A DNA stretch of 5,158 nt from an uncultured Clostridia bacterium (lineage in GTDB: Bacteria; Bacillota; Clostridia; Oscillospirales; Ruminococcaceae): positions 1-5,158 of the forward strand of contig CALCSA010000124.1 of the NCBI GenBank assembly GCA_937894185.1, written 5' to 3'. A model generated the notes under the pieces. The model saw only the letters and a program-made list of their open reading frames with translations. It did no database searches and had not been told where the DNA came from. Shown here one piece after another: positions 1-5,158 of the stretch. Positions within the stretch are counted from its first letter, which is position 1; each line of letters starts with the position of its first letter. The position numbers were made by a program, and so were the translations under genes.

Positions 1-734
1 TGAAGGAGGGCCGGGCGATATCGGAAGGAGATTACGCCATTCCGGGAGTTCCGGGGACGGGAGCCAAACTGCGGCTGGAGTTCTTCGATCCTGTGGGAGG
101 TGTGACGGGAAAACTGCTTCCCACGGGGAATCCCAAGGATATTGTTGATCTGGGGGAACGGGGCAAGTTTACCCTTTCCGTTGTGGATTCGGTGACGCCG
201 GTGGTGTACCTGTTGGCAGAGGAGCTGGGGCTCAAGGGCACCGAGCTGCCCACCGAGGTAGAGGCCATGCCTCAGGTTCTCGCTTTGATGGAAGAGCTGC
301 GCAGCCACGCCGCCGTGCTGGCAGGCATTGTCCAGCGCAAGGAGGACGCCACCGAGCACAGCCCCGCCTTCCCCAAGGTGGGATTTGTCTGCGCCCCACA
401 GGATTATGTAAACCCCGAGGGAAGGCTTATCAAGGCAGAGGAGGTGGACCTGGTAGCGCGTCTGGGTTCCATGCAGAAGATGCACCGGGCCTATATGATT
501 GGCGGAGCCGTCAGCACAGGGGCGGCGGCTACGATTCCCGGCACGGTGATCTGGGATGTAATGCGCCCCGAGGCCAGAGGGAGGGAAACCCTGCTGATCG
601 GACATCCCTACGGCCCCATGGAGGTGGATATCTATCAGGAAGGCGGCAACATTACCTGTGAGGGGGTATACCGCACCGCACGCATGCTCATGGACGGCGT
701 GGCCTATATTCCCCGTGCCTGTCTGGATTTGTAA
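1..734 (+). CDS. PrpF-family carboxylate isomerase/tautomerase, 5'-truncated by the window
   Basis: The reading frame is open from base 3 to the TAA at 732-734, giving 243 visible codons. Family members are about 350-390 residues, so roughly the first third lies upstream; the GTG at 93 is an internal Val, not a start. The PrpF signature is clear: GVPGTGAKL at bases 45-71, a TGKLLPTG block at 105-128, the LVARLGSMQKMHRAY helix with its conserved His, GAVSTGAAATIPGT, an IGHPYGP loop, and a closing RTARMLMDGVAYIP. The family has the diaminopimelate-epimerase fold and shifts double bonds in unsaturated di- and tricarboxylates (2-methylaconitate, 3-methylitaconate, 4-oxalomesaconate, fungal cis/trans-aconitate). 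The catalytic N-terminal Cys/Lys region is outside the window, so the substrate cannot be read. One oddity is SVVDSVTP, where I recall an Asn-Pro pair as usual. Being next to a tricarboxylate transporter and an aconitase-like gene favours a tricarboxylate substrate. Family call is firm; substrate is inference. Confidence 0.9.
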   Translation, partial: KEGRAISEGDYAIPGVPGTGAKLRLEFFDPVGGVTGKLLPTGNPKDIVDLGERGKFTLSVVDSVTPVVYLLAEELGLKGTELPTEVEAMPQVLALMEELRSHAAVLAGIVQRKEDATEHSPAFPKVGFVCAPQDYVNPEGRLIKAEEVDLVARLGSMQKMHRAYMIGGAVSTGAAATIPGTVIWDVMRPEARGRETLLIGHPYGPMEVDIYQEGGNITCEGVYRTARMLMDGVAYIPRACLDL

Positions 735-742
735 CCATGTAT

Positions 743-749
743 AAGGAGG
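743..749 (+). promoter_or_regulatory. Ribosome binding site for tctB, fixes the start
   Basis: AAGGAGG is a near-perfect Shine-Dalgarno sequence lying 7 bases before the ATG at 757. A GTG directly before it, at 754, is in frame but closer than usual, so ATG 757 is preferred. The site sits in the 22-base gap after the PrpF-like stop, which supports translation from a shared transcript. Confidence 0.9.
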
Positions 750-756
750 TTGTGTG

Positions 757-1251
757 ATGAAGAAGGTCTACTCTGATTTGCGCTCCGGCATTCTGTTGTT
801 TGTCATTTCACTGCTGATGTACTTTGTACTGATTCCCGCCCAGATCAGCGTCAAGGCAGGTAAGAATCTGGCGGCCGACTTTTTCCCCAAGTTGACAGTG
901 ATTGTCTTTGGCCTTTGCGGCTTACTTCTGGCGGTTACCAGCGCTTATGATTTGTACCGTCGCCGGGAACAGGCGGCCAAAGAGCGGGCCCAAGGCCTCT
1001 GGAAGACCAACTACAAAGCGTTTTTGCCCCATGCCATCTTTCTGGTCAGCGCCATTGTGTATCTGATGCTGATGCAGTATCTGGGCTTTGTTCTTAGCAG
1101 CATCCCCTTCCTGATCTTTTTGCTGTGGCACTTTGGCAGCCCGAGCTGGGGTAAAAATTTGGTGATTGCGGCGGTGTATGTGCCCATTGTTTACCTTATC
1201 TTCAGCTATGGCTTTCGCATCCGGTTTCCAATGGGACCGCTGGGTTTTTAA
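757..1251 (+). CDS. tctB: TctB, small membrane subunit of a tripartite tricarboxylate transporter
   Basis: A 164-residue hydrophobic protein, within the usual 140-180 range for TctB. Membrane segments are visible at about residues 11-29, 46-64, 90-126 (long enough for two spans) and 134-152. A basic/charged cytosolic loop at 67-87 (YRRREQAAKERAQ) separates the two halves. Family-like marks are DFFPKL at 41-46 just before the second span, and LGF at 109-111. TctB is poorly conserved in sequence, so the call leans heavily on its place directly before an unmistakable tctA, with a 12-base gap. In TTT systems TctB forms the inner-membrane complex with TctA and is needed for transport, but its exact role is not settled. 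The ATG at 757 is chosen for its strong ribosome site. Nothing looks truncated. Confidence 0.9.
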   Translation: MKKVYSDLRSGILLFVISLLMYFVLIPAQISVKAGKNLAADFFPKLTVIVFGLCGLLLAVTSAYDLYRRREQAAKERAQGLWKTNYKAFLPHAIFLVSAIVYLMLMQYLGFVLSSIPFLIFLLWHFGSPSWGKNLVIAAVYVPIVYLIFSYGFRIRFPMGPLGF

Positions 1252-1256
1252 GGGGG
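1251..1256 (+). promoter_or_regulatory. Ribosome binding site for tctA
   Basis: AGGGGG lies 7 bases before the ATG at 1264. Its first base is also the last base of the tctB stop codon, so the two genes are tightly packed and probably translationally coupled. Confidence 0.75.
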
Positions 1257-1263
1257 GAAAAAT

Positions 1264-2787
1264 ATGTCTTTAATACTGGAAACACTGGTAGGCTTTTTTT
1301 CGGTTCAGGTGTTGTTTGCCCTCCTGGCGGGGGTTGCCGTGGGAATCATCGGTGGCGGTCTGCCGGGCATCAGTCCCAGCATGACCATTGCCCTGCTGTT
1401 GCCCATCAGCCTCTACCTGCCCACTACGGTGGCTATCGCTCTGCTGATGGGAGCTTATCAGGGAGCCATGTTCGGCGGCTCGGTTTCGGCTATACTGATC
1501 AACACCCCGGGCACCGCCAGCGCCGCTGCCACCACTTTGGACGGCTATAAAATGGCCCTGAACGGGCAGGCGGGCAAAGCCCTGCTGATGGCCCTGTATG
1601 CCTCCTGCACCGGCGGCATCATTGGAACCATCATTCTGCTGGCCATGGCAAAGCCTTTGTCGGCAGTCACCCTCAAGTTCGGGCCGCCGGAATACTTTGG
1701 CCTGATGCTCCTTTCTCTGGCGCTGATTGCCGGTATCTCCGGCCGCTCTCTGCTCAAGGGGATCATCTCCGCCTCCATCGGCCTGCTCTTTGCCACGGTA
1801 GGCATGGACCCCATCTACGGCAGCAAGCGCTTTACCTTTGGCAACATCAATCTGGGGGACGGCATCCAGACCCTTTCAATCTTCATCGGCCTTTTTGCAT
1901 TGGCGGAGGTGCTCAGTCAACTTTCTAAAGGCAAGGCGGATTTATACCAGAAGCCCAGCACCCTGACGGTGAACGACAAGCTGAGCTTTGCCGAATACTG
2001 GAGCCAAAAATCTAACATGATCATCTCCGGCGTGATGGGCGCGCTTATCGGTGTGCTGCCCGGCATCGGTGGAAGCACCGCCTGCTTTGTGGCCTATGCC
2101 GAGGCCCAGCGCCGCTCCAAGCACCCGGAAAAGTTCGGCACCGGCATTATCGACGGCGTTGCCGCTCCCGAGGCCGCCAACAATGCGGTTTGCGGTGGCG
2201 CTCTGGTCCCTATGCTCACCCTTGGCATTCCCGGCGATGTGGTCACCGCCATTCTGGTGGGAGCTCTCATCGCCCACGGCATCAAACCCGGACCCCTGCT
2301 GTTTATCGACGATATCGGCAGCGTTTATAAAGTGTACATCGCCCTGTTGCTTTCCGTTGTGGGGTTGCTGATCATCGGACGTTTGGGTATTCCTGTCTTT
2401 TCCAAGATTGTCAAGCTGCGCAAGGCGGTACTGCTGCCCCTGATCTTCATCATCTGTGTGGTGGGAACCTATAGCTCCCGGGCCAATCTCTTTGACACCA
2501 TGATGATGGTAGGATTCGGCGCTTTGGGCTTTATTCTCAACAAAAACGGATTTCCCATTCCCCCTATGGTCATTGCCTTTGTCATCGGTACCCAGCTGGA
2601 AACAAGCCTGCGGCAAAGCCTGTTGCTTTCGGGTAACAACCCCGCTATCTTCTTTACCCGCCCAATTTCCTGCGTGCTAATTGTCGGCGCCATTGTTTTT
2701 GCGGCCTTTATGGTGCGGCGCAACCGGAAGATGGGGAACAAGGAAATCGTCGTCATCAACGACGCGGGAGAGGAAGAAGTCGTTTAG
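1264..2787 (+). CDS. tctA: TctA, large membrane subunit of a tripartite tricarboxylate transporter
   Basis: A 507-residue, strongly hydrophobic protein, full length for the family (about 500). Both halves of the TctA internal repeat are present. The first half has GGGLPGISP at residues 30-38, then YQGAMFGGSVSAILINTPGT at 65-84 and LDGY at 92-95. The second has GVLPGIGG at 263-270, then FAYAE-type and SKHPEKFG residues, then DGVAAPEAANNA at 297-308 and PMLTLGIPGD. These Pro/Gly-rich loops are the family hallmark and are thought to line the substrate path. TctA is the transport channel: it uses the ion gradient to take up the carboxylate delivered by TctC. About ten to twelve membrane spans are expected, and the protein ends in a basic then acidic cytosolic tail (RRNRK, then EEEVV). 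Substrates of the family range over citrate, tartrate, aromatic acids and others, so substrate cannot be assigned from TctA. The family assignment is very secure. Confidence 0.98.
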   Translation: MSLILETLVGFFSVQVLFALLAGVAVGIIGGGLPGISPSMTIALLLPISLYLPTTVAIALLMGAYQGAMFGGSVSAILINTPGTASAAATTLDGYKMALNGQAGKALLMALYASCTGGIIGTIILLAMAKPLSAVTLKFGPPEYFGLMLLSLALIAGISGRSLLKGIISASIGLLFATVGMDPIYGSKRFTFGNINLGDGIQTLSIFIGLFALAEVLSQLSKGKADLYQKPSTLTVNDKLSFAEYWSQKSNMIISGVMGALIGVLPGIGGSTACFVAYAEAQRRSKHPEKFGTGIIDGVAAPEAANNAVCGGALVPMLTLGIPGDVVTAILVGALIAHGIKPGPLLFIDDIGSVYKVYIALLLSVVGLLIIGRLGIPVFSKIVKLRKAVLLPLIFIICVVGTYSSRANLFDTMMMVGFGALGFILNKNGFPIPPMVIAFVIGTQLETSLRQSLLLSGNNPAIFFTRPISCVLIVGAIVFAAFMVRRNRKMGNKEIVVINDAGEEEVV

Positions 2788-2799
2788 TCTGCGATCCAA

Positions 2800-2815
2800 A
2801 TGGAGTGTGCTCCAT
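2800..2815 (+). other. Small hairpin in the tctA-tctC gap
   Basis: ATGGAG (2800-2805) pairs with CTCCAT (2810-2815) around a TGTG loop, giving a perfect 6-base-pair stem 13 bases after the tctA stop. It is followed by GCAATAAAAC rather than a T run, so it does not look like an intrinsic terminator. A role in RNA processing or 3'-end protection between the membrane-subunit genes and tctC is possible but is inference. The 67-base gap is the longest in the window; no convincing promoter was seen in it. Confidence 0.4.
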
Positions 2816-2840
2816 GCAATAAAACAGTCAGTCATTGATG

Positions 2841-2847
2841 AAAGGAG
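2841..2847 (+). promoter_or_regulatory. Ribosome binding site for tctC, fixes the start
   Basis: AAAGGAG lies 7 bases before the ATG at 2855. This site and the lipoprotein signal peptide that follows show that the in-frame start codons further upstream (from 2681, inside tctA) are not used. Confidence 0.9.
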
Positions 2848-2854
2848 TCCCTTT

Positions 2855-3916
2855 ATGAAACGGTCTGTGTTTACTCGCGCTACCGCCCTTGTGTTTGCTC
2901 TGGTTCTGGCGCTTGCCGGCTGCGCTTCCGGCGGTGCCCCTGCTTCTTCCCCCGCGGCCGATGTCCCCCAGTCGCAGGAAGCGGCCCCGGCTCAATCTCA
3001 GGAGGCTTCCGCCCTGCCTGCCACCGATTTTCCCACCAAGCCGGTCGAAATCGTAGTGGGCTTTTCCGCCGGCGGCGGCACTCATCTGGCAGCGGAGCTG
3101 CTGACCCCCGAGGCCCCCAATTTTCTGGGGCAGCCCATTCAGATCACCTGTAAACCCGGTGCCGGCGGCGCGGTGGGAGCCACAGCGGTGGCCACCTCCA
3201 AGGCGGACGGCTACACCCTTTTGTACGCCACCATGTCCCTGCCCATTTCCCTGTACATGGATTCGGTTGATTTTAGTGCCGACGACTTTGTAGGTGTTGC
3301 TCTGGCCAGCGATGTGGCTCCCGCCCTGGCAGTCCGGGCCGACGCTCCCTTTGATACCGCCGAAGAACTGGTGGAGTACACAAAAGCTCATCCCGGCGAG
3401 TTTTCCTGGGGGCATCCCGGTGTGGGGTCCACCCTGCATGTGCTGGGTGCCAATATGCTCTTTGCCATGGATATCGTAAACGATGTCACCGAAATTCCCT
3501 TTGCCGGCACCTCTGAAAGCATCAGTGCTGTACTGGGCGGACATATTGGCGGAGCGGTCTGCTTCCCTGCCTCCCTCACCGAGCAGGTCAAGGCGGGAGA
3601 GCTGAAGATCATCGGTGTTTCCAGCCCTGAGCGGATCGCCGACCTGCCTGACGCTCCCACCTTTATTGAGCAGGGCTACAACGCCACCCTGACCTCTACC
3701 CGCGGCATCTTTGCTCCTGCCGATACTCCGCCCGAGGTTCTGGCCGTGCTGGACCAAGCCTTTGAAAAAATCATCACCAGCGAGGACTATGCCCGCCGGG
3801 GAGAGACTCTGGGCGAGCCCCCTGTCTACGCCAACGCTGCCGACTTTGACAAGATGTACCGGGAGCAGTGCGAAATGATCGAAAAACTTCTCAAGGAAAT
3901 TGGGCTCATCGATTAA
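2855..3916 (+). CDS. tctC: TctC-like (Bug family) solute-binding lipoprotein
   Basis: A 353-residue extracytoplasmic binding protein. Residues 1-23 are a lipoprotein signal peptide: MKR, a hydrophobic stretch, and the lipobox LAGC with lipidated Cys23. Residues 24-57 are an Ala/Ser/Pro/Gln tether holding QSQEA twice (39-43 and 47-51). The mature domain starts near PTKPVEIVVGF (60-70), then FSAGGGTHL (70-78), KPGAGG, the family mark ADGYTLL, and SSPERIADLPDAPTFIEQGY, the usual Bug/TctC C-terminal signature. The protein would capture the carboxylate outside the cell membrane and hand it to TctA/TctB. Unusually, His77 (CAT at 3083-3085) stands where nearly all family members have Asp in GGGxD, next to the ligand pocket. 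Anchoring by lipid fits a Gram-positive cell. The gene follows tctA here, whereas the classical Salmonella order is tctC-tctB-tctA. Family is firm; substrate unknown, plausibly a tricarboxylate or oxo-acid given the neighbours. Confidence 0.95.
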   Translation: MKRSVFTRATALVFALVLALAGCASGGAPASSPAADVPQSQEAAPAQSQEASALPATDFPTKPVEIVVGFSAGGGTHLAAELLTPEAPNFLGQPIQITCKPGAGGAVGATAVATSKADGYTLLYATMSLPISLYMDSVDFSADDFVGVALASDVAPALAVRADAPFDTAEELVEYTKAHPGEFSWGHPGVGSTLHVLGANMLFAMDIVNDVTEIPFAGTSESISAVLGGHIGGAVCFPASLTEQVKAGELKIIGVSSPERIADLPDAPTFIEQGYNATLTSTRGIFAPADTPPEVLAVLDQAFEKIITSEDYARRGETLGEPPVYANAADFDKMYREQCEMIEKLLKEIGLID

Positions 3917-3920
3917 CCAA

Positions 3921-3926
3921 AAAGGA
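3921..3926 (+). promoter_or_regulatory. Ribosome binding site for the RraA-like gene, fixes the start
   Basis: AAAGGA lies 9 bases before the ATG at 3936, in the 19-base gap after tctC. An in-frame TTG at 3900, inside tctC, would add 12 residues with no family resemblance and is not preferred. Confidence 0.75.
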
Positions 3927-3935
3927 TTGATTACC

Positions 3936-4610
3936 ATGGCAAACGTAGGTTTTCGTATTTTTACCGAGATCAACCGCCCGGAGCGCTCTTTGGTAGAGCG
4001 CTTCCGGGGCATCCCCGTGGCTAACATTTGCGACAATATGGGGAGAATTTATAGCGTACATAAAGGCATTAAGCCCTACAACAGCATCCCCCTGCTGGGA
4101 ACAGCCATTACAGTCAAAGCTCCCTTGGGGGATAACCTGATGTTCCACAAGGCCATCGGCATGGCCCAGCCCGGCGACATCATCGCCGTGGACGGCGAAG
4201 GCTGCATCGACCACTCCCTCTGCGGGGAAATTATGATGCGGGAGGCCATCCAGCGGGGGATAGCAGGGTTTTTGATCGACGGCTGCATCCGGGATGTGGA
4301 GGCCCTGCGGGACCTGAATCTGAGCGTCTACGCAAGAGGAGTTCAGCCCAAAGGCCCCTACAAAAACGGCCCCGGGGAAATCAACGTCCCCGTCTGCATC
4401 GGGGGACAGGTAGTCTTGCCGGGAGATATTCTGGTGGGCGATACCGACGGTGTGGTGGTCATTCGTCCGGCAGACGCGGAAGAGGTATCTATGAAGGCCA
4501 AAAAGCACCACGAGATGGAAGAAGGCAAATTCCGCAACATTGAGGAAGGCACCCTGAATAAATCCTGGGTGGATCAGACTCTGACCCGGCTGGGCTGCGA
4601 GATTATTTAA
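3936..4610 (+). CDS. RraA-fold (HMG/CHA aldolase-like) aldolase or oxo-acid decarboxylase
   Basis: A 224-residue protein, typical of the aldolase-like branch and longer than the ~160-residue E. coli RraA. Conserved blocks run in order: GDNLMFHKAI at 65-74, QPGDIIAVDG at 78-87, CGEIMMREA at 96-104, RGIAGFLIDGCIRD at 107-120, YARGVQP at 132-138, then GGQVVLPGDILVGDTDGVVV at 156-175. Glu98 and Arg119-Asp120 form an E-X20-R-D arrangement, matching the D/E-X20-R-D motif of class II HMG/CHA aldolases, which place a divalent metal and the pyruvate enolate. E. coli RraA, the RNase E inhibitor, lacks the final Asp, so an enzyme is more likely than an RNA-decay regulator. Known reactions of this group are retro-aldol cleavage of 4-hydroxy-4-methyl- or 4-carboxy-4-hydroxy-2-oxo acids and oxaloacetate decarboxylation. 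Older annotation as 'dimethylmenaquinone methyltransferase' is a misnomer. The operon suggests it acts after the isomerase and hydratase; the substrate is inference. Confidence 0.9.
   Translation: MANVGFRIFTEINRPERSLVERFRGIPVANICDNMGRIYSVHKGIKPYNSIPLLGTAITVKAPLGDNLMFHKAIGMAQPGDIIAVDGEGCIDHSLCGEIMMREAIQRGIAGFLIDGCIRDVEALRDLNLSVYARGVQPKGPYKNGPGEINVPVCIGGQVVLPGDILVGDTDGVVVIRPADAEEVSMKAKKHHEMEEGKFRNIEEGTLNKSWVDQTLTRLGCEII
3977..4008 (+). other. Strong hairpin inside the start of the RraA-like gene
   Basis: GGAGCGCTCT (3980-3989) pairs with AGAGCGCTTC read as 3995-4004, through ten pairs including one G-U, around a five-base TTGGT loop. If C4005 is bulged, CCC at 3977-3979 also pairs with GGG at 4006-4008. 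The structure starts about 40 bases into the gene. No T run follows, so it is not a terminator. It arises partly from the repeated Glu-Arg codons of residues 16-17 and 21-22 and may be coincidental; an effect on translation or RNA stability is only possible. Confidence 0.4.
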
Positions 4611-4616
4611 AGGGGC
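4610..4616 (+). promoter_or_regulatory. Probable weak ribosome binding site for the aconitase-like gene
   Basis: AAGGGGC, beginning at the last base of the preceding stop codon, lies 8 bases before the ATG at 4625. It is a poorer match than the sites of the other genes, so this gene may partly depend on coupling to translation of the RraA-like gene. Confidence 0.6.
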
Positions 4617-4624
4617 ACACCTCT

Positions 4625-5158
4625 ATGGGACAAAACCTGATAGAAAAACTTATCACCTCTCACCTCATGGAGGGGGAGGCGGTGGCAGGCAGCCAGATTG
4701 CCATCCGCATGGATCAGACCCTGCTGCAGGACGCTTTGGGAACCATGGCCTGCCTTCAGTTCGAGGCCATGGGGCTGACTAAGCCCCAAACGGAGCTTTC
4801 CGTTCTGTACGTGGACCACAACACCCTGCAAACCGGCTTTGAAAACGCTGACGATCACCTGTTTTTACAGACCTTTTGCAAGCGGTACGGCCTGTACTTT
4901 TCCCGCCCCGGCAACGGCATCTGCCATCAGGTGCATCTGGAGCGCTTTGGCCGCCCGGGCAGAAGCCTTCTCGGCTCCGACTCCCACACCCCCACCGGCG
5001 GCGGTCTGGGGATGCTGGCCATTGGGGCGGGGGGGATGGATGTGGCGGTGGCTATGGGAACCGGTTCCTACCGGCTCACCATGCCCGGCGTCATCCGGGT
5101 CCTTCTCAAAGGCCGCCTACAGAACGGCTGCGCCGCCAAGGACATCATTCTGGAGGTG
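4625..5158 (+). CDS. Aconitase-superfamily hydratase, Aquifex-type, 3'-truncated by the window
   Basis: The frame is open from ATG 4625 to the window edge, giving 178 residues of a protein that is about 640 in this family. The N-terminus (MGQNLIEKLI, then MDQTLLQDALGTM and LQFEAMG) matches what I recall of the single-chain putative aconitases first noted in Aquifex. It also resembles 3-isopropylmalate and dimethylmalate dehydratase large subunits, which are shorter (~420). Active-site parts in view are VDHN (Asp64-His65), GICHQV (His101) and GSDSHTPTGGGLG (Asp119, His121), equivalent to mitochondrial aconitase Asp100-His101, His147 and Asp165/His167. The [4Fe-4S] Cys ligands and the swivel domain lie beyond the window. 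It would hydrate or dehydrate a di- or tricarboxylate such as citrate/cis-aconitate in the cytosol. Possible departures, from memory, are Leu38, Cys43 and GTGSYRL at 145-151. Superfamily firm; subtype likely; whether it is one chain or a large subunit needs the downstream sequence. Confidence 0.85.
   Translation, partial: MGQNLIEKLITSHLMEGEAVAGSQIAIRMDQTLLQDALGTMACLQFEAMGLTKPQTELSVLYVDHNTLQTGFENADDHLFLQTFCKRYGLYFSRPGNGICHQVHLERFGRPGRSLLGSDSHTPTGGGLGMLAIGAGGMDVAVAMGTGSYRLTMPGVIRVLLKGRLQNGCAAKDIILEV

Noticed and set aside
1942..2616. Open frame (224 codons) on the minus strand opposite tctA
   Set aside because: It mirrors the highly conserved second half of TctA, and its product is rich in Gly, His, Asp and Gln with no recognisable domain.
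2800..2826. Rho-independent terminator after tctA
   Set aside because: The stem is only six pairs and is followed by GCAATAAAAC, not a T run; tctC belongs functionally with the genes before it.
2681..2854. N-terminal extension of tctC reaching back into tctA
   Set aside because: It would bury the lipoprotein signal peptide 58 residues inside the protein. The ATG at 2855 has an excellent ribosome site.
2838..2858. Six-codon leader peptide (ATG at 2838) whose stop overlaps the tctC start
   Set aside because: The spacing suggests coupling, but no ribosome site precedes it and its bases are mostly the tctC Shine-Dalgarno itself, so chance is the simpler explanation.
2828..4036. Long open frame (402 codons) on the minus strand opposite tctC
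   Set aside because: Its Gly/Gln/His-rich product has no family pattern, it covers a secure lipoprotein gene on the plus strand, and no matching ribosome site was noticed. It is a by-product of codon bias in a GC-rich gene.
4607..4858. Minus-strand open frame of 83 codons at the start of the aconitase-like gene
   Set aside because: It lies opposite conserved aconitase-family sequence that is open on the plus strand to the window end, and shows no domain of its own.
1..5158. Mobile element, defence system, CRISPR array or horizontal-transfer scar
   Set aside because: No transposase, integrase, terminal inverted repeats, spaced direct repeats or abrupt change in base use was seen; all genes fit a metabolic operon.

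Overview
The window is one gene-dense block, with every supported gene on the + strand and gaps of 12 to 67 bases, so it reads as a single operon cut at both ends. In order it holds: the 3' two thirds of a PrpF-family isomerase gene (1-734); a complete tripartite tricarboxylate transporter (TTT) in the order TctB (757-1251), TctA (1264-2787), TctC (2855-3916); an RraA-fold aldolase/decarboxylase-like protein (3936-4610); and the 5' end of an aconitase-superfamily hydratase that resembles the single-chain 'Aquifex-type' aconitases (4625 to the window end). There are no RNA genes, mobile elements, CRISPR arrays or non-coding stretches over 300 bases.

The organism is probably a moderately GC-rich Gram-positive anaerobe of the Clostridia. 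This is an inference from three things: strong AGGAGG-type ribosome sites, a TctC made as a lipoprotein with a Cys lipobox and an Ala/Ser/Pro/Gln tether (rather than the free periplasmic protein usual in Proteobacteria), and the Aquifex-type aconitase, which I recall as frequent in anaerobic Firmicutes. No marker in the window fixes genus or family.

The genes fit together as an uptake-and-breakdown module for a di- or tricarboxylic acid. TctC would capture the acid outside the membrane and TctA/TctB would carry it in. The PrpF-like enzyme would move or isomerise a C=C double bond, the aconitase-like enzyme would add or remove water, and the RraA-like enzyme would cleave or decarboxylate the product. 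Two readings fit. (a) trans-Aconitate use: isomerisation to cis-aconitate, hydration to (iso)citrate, and oxaloacetate decarboxylation later. (b) A route parallel to the lower gallate/protocatechuate 4,5-cleavage pathway: 4-oxalomesaconate tautomerase (PrpF fold), a hydratase, then 4-carboxy-4-hydroxy-2-oxoadipate aldolase (RraA fold), with an aconitase-family enzyme in place of the usual GalB/LigJ hydratase. The sequence alone does not decide between them.

The points most worth a second look are this enzyme combination, a His in place of the near-invariant Asp in the TctC ligand-loop signature, an intact E-X20-R-D catalytic motif in the RraA-like protein, and two RNA hairpins (in the tctA-tctC gap and early in the RraA-like gene).
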